Shown here one piece after another: positions 1 to 7,358 of a stretch of 21,394 nt of DNA (within the stretch, counting starts at the first letter, position 1; every line of letters begins with the position of its first letter). The DNA comes from Ignavibacteria bacterium (GTDB lineage: Bacteria; Bacteroidota; Ignavibacteria; UBA10030; SZUA-254): positions 1-21,394 of the forward strand of contig VBOC01000153.1 in the NCBI GenBank assembly GCA_005877655.1, written 5' to 3'. The position numbers and the translations under genes were made by a program. The notes beneath the pieces were generated by a model. The model was not told the DNA's origin. It ran no database searches and was given only the letters and a program-made list of their open reading frames with translations.

Positions 1-928
1 TTCCTTTCATACCGATGGAGGCGTGGACGGTGCAAACATAATAGTGGGTTCCAAGCGCGGACAGGACCGCGCTCCCGCCTCCGAATGGCAGGTCGAACCC
101 GCCGTTAGAGACCGTGTCATTCGCGAGCCAGGTCGATTGGCTCACCTCACGCGCAGTGTGCATCGGGTCCAGGACAACATGAATCGTGTCGCCTGATACA
201 ACGGTCAGGCTTTCCGGAACGAACGTGAATACGGCGGAACTCATGATAGTGTGAGCGCCAAAATTCAGGAAGCCGATCGTATGGTTTTCGCCCGAGATCA
301 CCGTCACCGGCCACTGACGGGCGGTCGTCGCCCCCTGCGACACGCCGTCGAAGTCGACAGAAATATGAGACCACGATGCGCTGTCGGCTTCGACGGCCAC
401 GTATGTTCCGCCGGGGAGATTACCGACCGTGAACGACTTCCCGGAAACGACAGAATCAAGGACAACGCCGGAGCCGACCGAGTCCTGATATAATTTGAGA
501 CTCCAGTTTTTCATCATCCGGTCGGCGGTTGTTGAGAGGTTTCCATCCTGATCGGCGATGCTCTCAACCGTGAGCGAATTTGGCGGCGGTGCGGGGAGAT
601 TGACGACGATGATTCCTTTCATCCCGATCGAGGCATGGACCTCACAGACATAGTAGTGCGTCCCCGTGTCGGTGAGGACAATTGAGCCGCCGCCGAACGG
701 CACGGAAAAACCGCCGTTCGACATGTTGCCGTTCGCATCCCACGTGGCTTTACTCACCTGGATAGCGTTGTGCATGGTGGTGATGACGAAGCGGACCGTA
801 TCTCCTGCAACGATCTTCACGTTGTCCGGCGAGAATGTGAACCCGGAGTTGGTGATCGTGTGCACTGTTGAGAAGCTCGTCGACGCAGAAGCCGCCAGGA
901 CCGCGACGATAAAAAAAAGCCTTCTCAT
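1..928 (-). CDS. Secreted protein with two cupredoxin domains (3' end cut by window edge)
   Basis: An open frame of 309 codons runs from ATG at 928 off the left edge. The start is fixed by GGAGGAG six bases upstream. It begins with a signal peptide (MRRLFFIVAVLAASAS). Domain 1, about residues 22-110, is plastocyanin-like and keeps a full type-1 copper set: His in TMHNAIQV, then Cys, His and Met in YYVCEVHASIGMKG. Residues about 115-215 form a beta-sandwich-like linker (NWSLKLYQDS, LPGGTYVAVEA). Domain 2, about 220-309, repeats the pattern (DPMHTAREV, YYVCTVHASIGMKG). Cupredoxins carry single electrons or bind copper in the periplasm or outside the cell. The copper ligands are seen; the electron partner is not. 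It lies 61 bases downstream of another cupredoxin gene, probably in one operon. The end is not visible, so a sorting signal or more domains may follow. Confidence 0.8.
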   Translation of the reverse strand, partial: MRRLFFIVAVLAASASTSFSTVHTITNSGFTFSPDNVKIVAGDTVRFVITTMHNAIQVSKATWDANGNMSNGGFSVPFGGGSIVLTDTGTHYYVCEVHASIGMKGIIVVNLPAPPPNSLTVESIADQDGNLSTTADRMMKNWSLKLYQDSVGSGVVLDSVVSGKSFTVGNLPGGTYVAVEADSASWSHISVDFDGVSQGATTARQWPVTVISGENHTIGFLNFGAHTIMSSAVFTFVPESLTVVSGDTIHVVLDPMHTAREVSQSTWLANDTVSNGGFDLPFGGGSAVLSALGTHYYVCTVHASIGMKG

Positions 929-989
929 CCGACTCCTCCAAACCCCTGCATCACAATCGATCGGGTACTATGGGCCGTTGCACTCCTGG

Positions 990-1367
990 TCATCGCACCG
1001 TGATTGTGCCGGTCATCCCCATCGCGCTGTGGTACGTGCAATGGAACCCGAAGGTCCCGGCGGTGTTAAACGTCGTCGTTGCGCTGCTCCCCGCGGGGAT
1101 ATTCCCGGTGTCCCAAATTCCAGGGGTGTCGCTCGTCGAGGTGTGCGCAGTCGCATCCGTATTTTTCCATGTGATCGTCGTGCCCTTTGTGACCGTAAGC
1201 GTGCTCGGGCTGAAGCTCAACCCCGGCATGGTGACTGTATTCGAAGCCGGAGGCGGAGGAGGCGGGGTTCCGTAGGAGGTTGTCCCCGAGTCGTTCTTGC
1301 ATCCGGGCGATCCTGAAAGCGCGCTCATCAATGTGATGAATCCCAATGCCATCAGTGTTTTTTTCAT
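990..1367 (-). CDS. Plastocyanin-like cupredoxin, probable lipoprotein
   Basis: Protein of 125 residues. I chose ATG 1367 because GAGGAG lies four bases upstream; the ATG at 1379 has no such site. The N-terminus MKKTLMALGFITLMSALSG is a signal peptide ending in SGSPGC, a degenerate lipobox, so membrane anchoring is likely but not certain. A proline stretch (TPPPPPPAS) links it to a single cupredoxin domain of about 85 residues with SFSPSTLTVTKGTTITWKN, a first His in ATAHTST, and Cys-x2-His-x4-Met in GFHCTYHSAMGMTG. These are the four ligands of a type-1 blue copper site. The role is probably periplasmic electron transfer; the partner is unknown. The tandem-cupredoxin gene follows 61 bases downstream on the same strand. 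Both N-terminal regions and copper motifs are clear. Confidence 0.85.
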   Translation of the reverse strand: MKKTLMALGFITLMSALSGSPGCKNDSGTTSYGTPPPPPPASNTVTMPGLSFSPSTLTVTKGTTITWKNTDATAHTSTSDTPGIWDTGNIPAGSSATTTFNTAGTFGFHCTYHSAMGMTGTITVR

Positions 1368-1771
1368 GGCGCTCCTCATTCGATTTTCGGTTGTCAGCCC
1401 GGCCAGATTCTGTGCGGTCAGGCCTGCCATCCCCGCTTGCAACAGGCGTACCACAATTCCGAAGTGGTGAATGCGCCTCTTACACCATGATTCGCGGAGC
1501 CACTTGTGGAGTGTGTGTCACATCGATTCAGTCTGCTCTGGAGGGTGTGTGGCACGGATGCCACCGGGATTGCACGATTGGGGGTGGAACGGGATCAGAA
1601 ATGTGCTCTACAAGCCCGGGCGGAGATACAGCTTCCCGCGCCGCGGAACGCTATTCAGCCGCGCAGATTCATTGATCCGGGATTCGACGCGTGATGAGGT
1701 TGGCTTTCCGGGTCATCGGATGCTTCCGGCAACCCGGGAAGAAGGATTTCCAGAGGTGATGCGCGACAAGT
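1368..1771. other. Intergenic region without a supported gene
   Basis: About 400 bases between the start of the cupredoxin lipoprotein gene and the stop of the RRM gene. Three overlapping plus-strand frames of 62-109 codons are open here, but none has a ribosome site, a recognisable motif or a plausible protein composition. The right half is the 3' flank of the RRM gene and the left half must hold the promoter of the cupredoxin pair. I could not pick out a convincing promoter or terminator. Confidence 0.5.
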
Positions 1772-2056
1772 TTATCGAGCCAGGGGTTTCCTGAAGTGGG
1801 ATTTTCGGCGGCCTCCCGGTCGGTTCGCGCGGGAGACTGCGATGGTTTTTCCTTTGAGGGAAGTTCCGTTGAGCTTCTCGATCGCGCAGAGCCCCTGCTC
1901 CTCCGTCTGCATGATGACAAATCCATAACCGAGAGGTTCGTGCGTCCGGAGGTTGGTGATGATTTCAGCGGATTCGACTGTCCCGCACGATTCAAAGGCC
2001 GCTTTCAGTTCCTGCTCTGTGAGATCGGCCGGCAAATTTCCGACATGGATATTCAT
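1772..2056 (-). CDS. RRM-type RNA-binding protein
   Basis: Protein of 94 residues consisting of one RNA recognition motif and a basic tail. It starts at ATG 2056 with GAGG five bases upstream; the longer frame to 2098 adds residues outside the RRM fold. RNP2 is seen as IHVGNLP at the very start, and RNP1 as LGYGFVIM at about residues 42-49. The order beta-alpha-beta-beta-alpha-beta is intact up to about residue 78, followed by an Arg/Lys-rich end (RPGGRRKSHFRKPLAR). Bacterial single-RRM proteins of this type bind single-stranded RNA and in cyanobacteria are often cold-induced. It sits 81 bases downstream of a second RRM gene on the same strand, probably co-transcribed. The two are paralogous but not close copies. 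The RNA targets cannot be read from the sequence. Confidence 0.85.
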   Translation of the reverse strand: MNIHVGNLPADLTEQELKAAFESCGTVESAEIITNLRTHEPLGYGFVIMQTEEQGLCAIEKLNGTSLKGKTIAVSRANRPGGRRKSHFRKPLAR

Positions 2057-2137
2057 CTGCGCCTCGTTTGCAACGGGCAGGATCGCGGTCACCCGCACAC
2101 AGTATCCGCGCGGGCCCGCGCATCGTTCAGAGCGTCC

Positions 2138-2464
2138 TTACCAGGATCGCCGGCCCCCGCCTCCGCCCCTTCGTCCGCCGCCCGATCTGCCGCCATCCCA
2201 ACCGCCGCCCGACCTGCGCTCGGGGCGGGGCCGTGCCTCGTTGACGTCGAGCGAACGTCCCTTCATTTCCTTTCCGTGTAATGCCTCGATGGCGGCCTTC
2301 GCTTCCGCTTCGACCGGCATTTCCACGAATGCAAACCCCTTGGAGACCCCATTGAAACGATCTTTAACGATCGTTGCTTCCTTGATCTCTCCGAAAGCCT
2401 GGAACGCCTCCTTCAGATCTTCTTCCGTGACATCCCGCGACAAGTTGCCCACGTAAAGTCTCAT
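2138..2464 (-). CDS. RRM-type RNA-binding protein with Gly/Arg-rich tail
   Basis: Protein of 108 residues. The start at 2464 has GAGG five bases upstream. RNP2 is LYVGNLS at residues 3-9 and RNP1 is KGFAFVEM at about 42-49. The RRM ends near residue 78 and is followed by a low-complexity RGG-like tail ([17 protein letters not shown] then [12 protein letters not shown]). This is the classic architecture of glycine-rich RNA-binding proteins: a folded RRM gives specificity and the disordered arginine/glycine tail gives extra RNA contact. It is the first gene of a two-gene RRM cluster on the minus strand. The 324 bases upstream are free of genes and probably contain its promoter and a long leader. 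The family call is firm; the cellular role is inference. Confidence 0.9.
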   Translation of the reverse strand: MRLYVGNLSRDVTEEDLKEAFQAFGEIKEATIVKDRFNGVSKGFAFVEMPVEAEAKAAIEALHGKEMKGRSLDVNEARPRPERRSGGGWDGGRSGGGRRGGGGGRRSW

Positions 2465-2788
2465 GGTGACCTCATGTAATGATGAGAAGTGAATTGCGGT
2501 CTATGCACGGGCTGTGGAGCCAGAAGAAGGCCTAACGGTTCCTCTCCGGTGAGTCCTGCGGCGGGGAGTACTGTGCACCGCTCAGTGCGAGCTAGCCGTT
2601 GAATGGATTAACATACTGTAAATAAACATCGTTTCCAAATAACCCCCTTATAATAGTATGCTCCCGTGATCGAGTTGGCCCATTCGTTGCTGTCTGATCA
2701 GATTGGCGGGAAAAGCGCTATTTCTCCGGCGGCAGGCTCCCGTCGACACACCGCTCGACGAGAGCCTTTAAGCTGACTTCTGATTTCG
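2465..2788. other. Intergenic region upstream of the RRM gene pair
   Basis: No gene is supported here. It lies between the stop of the radical SAM gene and the start of the first RRM gene, both on the minus strand, so it should contain the RRM promoter and a leader of about 150 bases. The centre (about 2600-2660) is clearly more AT-rich than its surroundings. I saw no strong terminator hairpin with a T run for the radical SAM gene. Confidence 0.5.
2610..2638 (-). promoter_or_regulatory. Possible sigma70-type promoter of the RRM genes
   Basis: On the minus strand TTGGAA (2638-2633) and TATGTT (2615-2610) are separated by 17 bases and lie in the AT-rich part of the intergenic region. Each box matches the consensus at four of six positions, so this is only a candidate. 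It would give a leader of about 140 bases before the RRM start codon. Confidence 0.3.
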
Positions 2789-4801
2789 CTACTTGCCAAC
2801 GACGAGGAAGTACGTCAGGAACCTGAGACCGTTCACCCATTCGAACAGCCAGACCTCGATCCACTTCAGCGGATTCCATATATGCAAATACCACCGCCGC
2901 CAGATCCTCTGGGCGTATGCCCTTGTATAAGAACCGGCGAACGGATTCCGCTTCCTGAACCAGAGACCGACGACAGAGGGTACTTTGACCTCCGGCATCT
3001 CATCGTGAAGCTTCTGGTAGAATGCGACCAATTCCCCGGCCTTCAGGTCGCGCCAATCGAGAATTCCCTGCTTCGTCTTCAGGATATGCTCGTGAAGGGC
3101 CTCCTCGATCCGGGACTTCGGCCGGCTCCGCAGCCAGACCTCCTCGAATTGCAAGAAGAGCTTCGTGATCGCCCGGATCCGCGTAACGGCCGACCTGAGA
3201 CGGCCCCACCAGAATGTCAGGGGGGCTTCCACCGGGAAGCCGGCTCGCCGGTCGCGCCGGTGCCGGACCGTCCAGAACCCGCAGTTCATCGGGTGCAGGC
3301 GTTCGATTCTCGATGCGTAGAGGTACCAGGCAAAGAAGAAAATCCTGTCCCAATAATAGCGCCAATCGTGCCTCCAGGTCTTGAGCACATTGACCATGTG
3401 CTCGGTGGAGTAGAATTGTTCCCACGTCGTCCGGTAGGCCTCCATGAGCTCATCTTTTGTCATCCGCTCCGGAGCCACCGCCACATGCGCGGAATCGTAT
3501 GTATTAAAATCCTCGTCCATCCACCTGCGGTCGTGCCACCACCGCTGGTGGTCCTTCGAACCGGGGAGAGGCGTGAGGATGTAAAACGAGGCGGAATCGA
3601 ACCCGATCCGCTGCAGTTCCGCGATATCCTGCTTAATGCTCTCCGGGGTGTCAAACGGCAGGCCGAGGATATACCCCGCGTGCGTCGCGATCCCCTGCGA
3701 GTGGCAGTGTGCCACGAGGTCCTTGTACTCGGATACCTGGTTCTGGAACTTCTCCTGCGAGCGGAGGTTTTCGCGGTTCACGCTCTCGACCCCGAAGAAA
3801 ACCTGGTTGCAGCCGGCCTTTGAAGCGAGGATGAAAAAATCCCCGCCCGGGATCTTTCGGGCCGCGAGGTCGCTTTGCATCATGAACGTAAACGGAATCT
3901 TTTCTTCTTCTCTCAGGCGAATGAGGCCCGCAAAGAGCTCGCGCCATCGCGGGTTTCGCGCGATGTTATCATCGGTGAAGAAACAGTGCGCAATGCCCGC
4001 CTCGTGATAGCTGCGGCGCACGAATTCTACGACCTGCAAAGGATCGCGGCACCGCATCGTTCTACCCTGCACATTAATGATTGTGCAAAAATCGCATGTG
4101 AAAACACATCCGCGTCCCGTATCGATCGTGCTGAACGGGGAAGCAAATCCTTTCAGGTCCTCTTTCGTAAGATGCGGCGTCGGGAGATCGGCAAGATCGG
4201 GCGTCTTGTCCAGGAAATTATAGAGCCCGCGAGACCGATCGCAGATCACGTCTTCAACGATGCCCGGCAGCCGCCCGCCCTCGACCTCTCCGGCGACGAG
4301 CGTGATGCCCCTTGTCAGCGCCTCGCGCAGGTCGGACGTCAGGCCGATCATGGAGAGCATTCCGCTCACGTGGAATCCGCCGATCAGGACGGGGATCCGG
4401 TGGGGGAGGAACCAGGATGCGATATCGAGCGCGCGGGGATACTGGTTCGATTGCACTCCGACGAGCATGACGATGCTTTTCACGCCGGGTATCGCCGACC
4501 GCTTTATAATCTCCTTCATCGGAACCTGCTCGATCGCCTCATCGATCTGCCGCACGCTTAGCTTCACACCTGAGAAGAACGGGTAGTTGGCCAGATCACG
4601 CGCCAGCGTGCCCATCTGCGTGAGCGTGTTGCTCCGGATTACGCCGACGCGCGTTTTAATCGGGTATCCGTCGTCCGTGTAGTTTGTCGCACGTATCAGT
4701 GTGAGATCGAGTTCATGCACACCATACATGGAGGCCTTCCGGAAGGGGGCGGAAATTTCCGGCTGTTGAATTAGATCTTCGACTGCAGATTCACTCTGCA
4801 T
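2789..4801 (-). CDS. B12-binding-type radical SAM protein
   Basis: Protein of 670 residues. ATG 4801 has GAGGTG about seven bases upstream. Residues about 50-200 resemble the Rossmann-like B12-binding domain of this superfamily (SIVMLVGVQSNQYPRALDIA, IPVLIGGFHVSG). The cobalamin-ligating DxHxxG motif is not seen, so corrinoid binding is doubtful or base-off. The radical SAM core starts near 220 with the [4Fe-4S] motif C232-VFT-C236-DF-C239. Later core features include FFTDDNIARN, FFGVESVNRENL and a GYILGLPFDTPESI segment. From about residue 450 onward is a tail rich in Trp, Arg and Tyr ending in a hydrophobic helix (WLFEWVNGLRFLTYFLVVGK), suggesting membrane contact. Such enzymes cleave SAM to a 5'-deoxyadenosyl radical; known relatives methylate or rearrange unreactive carbons. 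The substrate is unknown. MsrA lies 214 bases upstream on the same strand. Confidence 0.8.
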   Translation of the reverse strand: MQSESAVEDLIQQPEISAPFRKASMYGVHELDLTLIRATNYTDDGYPIKTRVGVIRSNTLTQMGTLARDLANYPFFSGVKLSVRQIDEAIEQVPMKEIIKRSAIPGVKSIVMLVGVQSNQYPRALDIASWFLPHRIPVLIGGFHVSGMLSMIGLTSDLREALTRGITLVAGEVEGGRLPGIVEDVICDRSRGLYNFLDKTPDLADLPTPHLTKEDLKGFASPFSTIDTGRGCVFTCDFCTIINVQGRTMRCRDPLQVVEFVRRSYHEAGIAHCFFTDDNIARNPRWRELFAGLIRLREEEKIPFTFMMQSDLAARKIPGGDFFILASKAGCNQVFFGVESVNRENLRSQEKFQNQVSEYKDLVAHCHSQGIATHAGYILGLPFDTPESIKQDIAELQRIGFDSASFYILTPLPGSKDHQRWWHDRRWMDEDFNTYDSAHVAVAPERMTKDELMEAYRTTWEQFYSTEHMVNVLKTWRHDWRYYWDRIFFFAWYLYASRIERLHPMNCGFWTVRHRRDRRAGFPVEAPLTFWWGRLRSAVTRIRAITKLFLQFEEVWLRSRPKSRIEEALHEHILKTKQGILDWRDLKAGELVAFYQKLHDEMPEVKVPSVVGLWFRKRNPFAGSYTRAYAQRIWRRWYLHIWNPLKWIEVWLFEWVNGLRFLTYFLVVGK

Positions 4802-4989
4802 AACTTACACCTCAAGAATTATGGACCGATGCCGTTGAATGCACGCAGCTAAGATAGGAAAAGCGGGGCAGAAAGCAAAGCTGGGGGTGTCCTGCGCCGC
4901 CACATTTCCTTGAAATGGGTGGAAATCGCAGGTTATGGCCGGTTGGGGGTGTGAAACGCCCGTGCCAAAATCGGAGGGAGTATCGTCCG

Positions 4990-5012
4990 CGATGCGAAAC
5001 GGCGCCGCATCG
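4990..5012 (-). terminator. Weak terminator-like hairpin after msrA
   Basis: CGATGCG (4990-4996) and CGCATCG (5006-5012) form a perfect seven-pair stem around a nine-base loop, directly beyond the msrA stop codon on the minus strand. No T run follows, so it is at best a weak or factor-assisted terminator or an mRNA 3' end stabiliser. Confidence 0.35.
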
Positions 5013-5015
5013 ACC

Positions 5016-5687
5016 TCATTGCGTTTTCAGTTTGTCTTTGAATGCCTTCCTGAACTTCTCGAGCTTCGGTCGTATGACGAACATGCAGTAGGGCGCGTTG
5101 CCATTCTTATTGAAATAGCTCTGGTGGTAGTCCTCGGCCGCGTAAAAGTTCTTAAAGGGAACAATCTCGGTGAGGATCGGATCGTCGAATGCCTTCGATG
5201 AATCCAGCTGCTGTTTATAATGCTCGGCGAGCTTCTTCTGTTCCTCGTTGTGATAAAAAATGGCGGAGCGGTATTGGGTTCCGACGTCGTTTCCCTGGCG
5301 GTTCAAGGTTGTGGGGTCGTGGCTCTTCCAGAACGCCTCCAGCAGCTCCGGGTAGGAGATGCGGGCGGGATCATAGGCGATCTGGCATGCCTCGGCATGT
5401 CCCGTCGTCCCGGTGCACACTTCCTCATAGCTCGGGTTCGCGACATTGCCGCCGGAGTACCCCGAGACAACCGATTCCACGCCCTTCAGGTTCTGGAAAA
5501 CCGCTTCCACGCACCAGAAGCAGCCGGCGCCGAATGTCGCGGTATCGGTAGATCGGGACGGGGTGGTTTTCGCCCCTTTGTCGATACTAGCGGTTCCTTG
5601 AGTCCCGGACCTTTTTCCCGCCAGGAGCAAAGCTGCCAGTGTGGCCAGTACAGCCATAGCAATCACCATTCCCTTCATTTGGTTCAT
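5016..5687 (-). CDS. msrA: Peptide-methionine (S)-S-oxide reductase MsrA, exported form
   Basis: Protein of 223 residues. The start at 5687 is supported by GAGG five bases upstream. MsrA reduces the S-epimer of methionine sulfoxide in proteins and free methionine. The catalytic motif GAGCFWCVEAVF is at about residues 54-65, with the nucleophilic Cys in GCFW. Family blocks GVESVVSGYSGG, PSYEEVCTGTTGHAEA and GTQYRSAIFYHNEEQ are present. About 45 residues precede the enzyme core, beginning with MNQMKGMVIAMAVLATLAALLLAGK, a signal peptide or membrane anchor. The protein is therefore probably periplasmic and repairs oxidised envelope proteins. There is no fused MsrB domain and no msrB nearby. The gene is divergent from the cold-shock gene across 361 bases. 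Confidence 0.95.
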   Translation of the reverse strand: MNQMKGMVIAMAVLATLAALLLAGKRSGTQGTASIDKGAKTTPSRSTDTATFGAGCFWCVEAVFQNLKGVESVVSGYSGGNVANPSYEEVCTGTTGHAEACQIAYDPARISYPELLEAFWKSHDPTTLNRQGNDVGTQYRSAIFYHNEEQKKLAEHYKQQLDSSKAFDDPILTEIVPFKNFYAAEDYHQSYFNKNGNAPYCMFVIRPKLEKFRKAFKDKLKTQ

Positions 5688-5838
5688 CGATACCTCAAAC
5701 GTTATACATGGTACGAAAATTCCCGCTCACTTTACATGAGGCAAGCTTTCGCATCAGATAGTATTAGGAAATGAAGTGTAATTTGCTTATCTTATGAGAT
5801 CAAACAACAGTATTCCGTCTTTTCTCCTTCCGGAGAGC

Positions 5839-5864
5839 TATTCTGCACGAAAAACCGCAGAATA
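5839..5864. repeat. Inverted repeat TATTCTGC-N10-GCAGAATA
   Basis: A perfect eight-base dyad (TATTCTGC at 5839-5846 and GCAGAATA at 5857-5864) with a ten-base spacer lies between the divergent msrA and csp genes. Its geometry is that of an operator for a dimeric regulator, but it could also form an RNA hairpin. No regulator family is recognised from the site. Confidence 0.4.
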
Positions 5865-5999
5865 CGCACGCTTTTAGAATCCTTCTGATGAACCGGACGC
5901 ACCCTCCAAGGTCGAAACGCCATCATGTGGAACAAGCCCGATCGGGAGTTATATCTCGGGACGGGCGATTCAAGAGTCGGTAATTTCGGCGTACACCTT

Positions 6000-6019
6000 G
6001 CCCGGCGGTTGAGCCGGGC
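6000..6019 (+). promoter_or_regulatory. Hairpin in the leader of the cold-shock gene
   Basis: GCCCGGC (6000-6006) and GCCGGGC (6013-6019) form a perfect seven-pair GC stem with a six-base loop. It ends 14 bases before the ribosome site GAAAGGA (6034-6040) of the cold-shock gene. Cold-shock mRNAs are often controlled through leader structure; the hairpin is seen, the function is inference. Confidence 0.4.
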
Positions 6020-6048
6020 TCTTATCTATCTATGAAAGGATTTGTTCC

Positions 6049-6249
6049 ATGGAAAAAGGAACAGTCAAATGGTTTAACGGAGCCAAGGGCTTCGGTTTCA
6101 TTTCACGCAACGGAAGCGAAGATGTTTTCGTTCACTTCCGCGCGATCAACGGTGACGGCTACAAGAGCCTCAACGAGGGCGATGCGGTGGAGTTTGAAGT
6201 CGAGACGGGTCCCAAGGGACTCCAGGCGAAGAACGTCTCCGTAGTCTGA
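6049..6249 (+). CDS. Cold-shock protein (CspA family)
   Basis: Protein of 66 residues, the usual length of a single cold-shock domain. It begins [18 protein letters not shown], with RNP1 at KGFGFI and RNP2 at DVFVHF, and has the typical central [20 protein letters not shown]. It binds single-stranded RNA or DNA and melts RNA secondary structure. GAAAGGA lies eight bases before the ATG. An overlapping ATG frame from 6032 is a shadow. The gene has a hairpin-bearing leader and is closed by a strong terminator at 6286-6310, so it is a single-gene transcript. Confidence 0.97.
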   Translation: MEKGTVKWFNGAKGFGFISRNGSEDVFVHFRAINGDGYKSLNEGDAVEFEVETGPKGLQAKNVSVV

Positions 6250-6285
6250 TCGAGACAATCGAACCTGAAATACCGTAACACACGA

Positions 6286-6310
6286 CCCCGCCCATAAAGC
6301 GGGGTTTTTT
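6286..6310 (+). terminator. Rho-independent terminator of the cold-shock gene
   Basis: CCCCGC (6286-6291) pairs with GCGGGG (6299-6304) around a seven-base loop and is followed directly by six T. It ends transcription of the cold-shock gene just before the ribosome site of the next gene. Confidence 0.9.
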
Positions 6311-6326
6311 ATGAAGGAGGAGCACT

Positions 6327-7349
6327 ATGCAGATAGGCATCGTCGGGTTGCCGTTTTCGGGAAAGTCGACGCTGTATCAGACGATTACGAAAACTCACCT
6401 CGGTCCCGCCGCACTGACGAAAACGGAAGCCCATCACGCGATCGTCAAAGTGCCGGACCCCCGGCTCGATAGGCTTTCCGCCCTTTTTTCTCCACAGACC
6501 ACCATGCAGGCGACCATCGAATTCGTCGACGTCGTCGGGTTGAAAAAGGGAGAATCGGGCTCGAGCCTCTTTGCGAACGACGCGGTCCCCCACCCCGACG
6601 GCCCGGTCGATCCGCTCCGCGACATCGCCTCATTCGAGCCGGAATTCATTCTCTCCGACCTTTCGATCATCGAGACCCGCCTCGACCGGATCAGGAAGAT
6701 GGCTCAAAAAACGGGGGATGAGCAGATGAAGCGGGAGCTCCCTGTGCTCGAACAGTGCCGGAGGATCCTCGAGAGCGGGAAACCGCTTCGCGCGATCGAG
6801 TTCAGCAGGGAGGATCTGCATGTGCTGAAAACCTACCAGCTCCTATCGATAAAGCCTCTTCTTATCGCGCTTAATTTCGACGAGTCCCAGCGGATTGCCG
6901 CCGAAGAAACCGGGAGGCTTGTTGCGGCGAAAGCGGGAGAGAAAAACACGAACGTCGTTTCGTTCTTCGGAAAGATTGAAATGGAAATGTCGGAACTTCC
7001 GGACGAGGAAGCAAAGGCCTTCATGGGGGAATATGGGATCAAAGAATCGGCGCTCAATACGCTGATTCGCGAGGCCTACGCACTGCTAGGGCTACAATCC
7101 TTCTTTACCGTCGGTGAGGATGAGTGCAGGGCATGGACGATCAGAACGGGATTGACCGCGCAGGAAGCCGCAGGCGCGATCCACACCGATTTCATCGGCA
7201 AGTTCATCCGGGCCGAGGTGGTTCACTACGACGACTTCATCGCCCACGGAGGCTCATTCCCAAAGGTGAAGGAGGCGGGTCTTTGGAGACTTGAAGGGAA
7301 GGAATACGTCGTCAAGGACGGGGACATTATATCGATACGGCATGGCTGA
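6327..7349 (+). CDS. ychF: YchF-type Obg-like ATPase with internal gap in the nucleotide-binding domain
   Basis: Protein of 340 residues; GGAGGAG precedes the ATG at 6327. YchF is a universal P-loop ATPase that associates with ribosomes and redox stress responses. Seen here are the P-loop GLPFSGKST (7-15), the G3 motif DVVG (68-71), NFDE (183-186) matching the NxxE that makes YchF prefer ATP, and a complete C-terminal TGS domain (RAWTIRTGLTAQEAAGAIHTD, KEYVVKDGD). Compared with Escherichia coli YchF (363 residues) about 20 residues are missing between GLKKGESGSS and NDAVPHPDGPVDPLRD. That is the helix and strand normally reading like NIRExxAIxHVVRxF. The frame stays open, so this is an in-frame deletion (codons near 6567-6580) or an assembly error. 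Loss of a core strand should damage nucleotide binding. The gene converges on the Sel1 gene with nine bases between stop codons. Confidence 0.85.
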   Translation: MQIGIVGLPFSGKSTLYQTITKTHLGPAALTKTEAHHAIVKVPDPRLDRLSALFSPQTTMQATIEFVDVVGLKKGESGSSLFANDAVPHPDGPVDPLRDIASFEPEFILSDLSIIETRLDRIRKMAQKTGDEQMKRELPVLEQCRRILESGKPLRAIEFSREDLHVLKTYQLLSIKPLLIALNFDESQRIAAEETGRLVAAKAGEKNTNVVSFFGKIEMEMSELPDEEAKAFMGEYGIKESALNTLIREAYALLGLQSFFTVGEDECRAWTIRTGLTAQEAAGAIHTDFIGKFIRAEVVHYDDFIAHGGSFPKVKEAGLWRLEGKEYVVKDGDIISIRHG

Positions 7350-7358
7350 CGCATGAGT

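Larger units (their letters stand above)
5688..6048. other. Intergenic region between divergent msrA and csp genes
   Basis: No gene is supported. The stretch must hold both promoters and the leader of the cold-shock gene. It is rich in dyad symmetry: TCTCC/GGAGA near 5823-5836, an eight-base inverted repeat at 5839-5864, the palindrome CCCGATCGGG at 5937-5946, and a seven-pair hairpin at 6000-6019. A confident -35/-10 pair was not found. Confidence 0.5.

Noticed and set aside
1471..1794. 107-codon plus-strand open frame in the gap before the RRM gene
   Set aside because: No ribosome site, no recognisable motif, and two other overlapping frames of similar length are also open there.
2882..3823. 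313-codon plus-strand open frame
   Set aside because: Antisense to the radical SAM gene, proline- and arginine-rich with no motif or ribosome site; a product of GC-rich codon use on the other strand.
6032..6244. ATG frame overlapping the cold-shock gene in another frame
   Set aside because: The frame at 6049 encodes a full cold-shock domain; the overlapping frame is Arg/Ser-rich noise.
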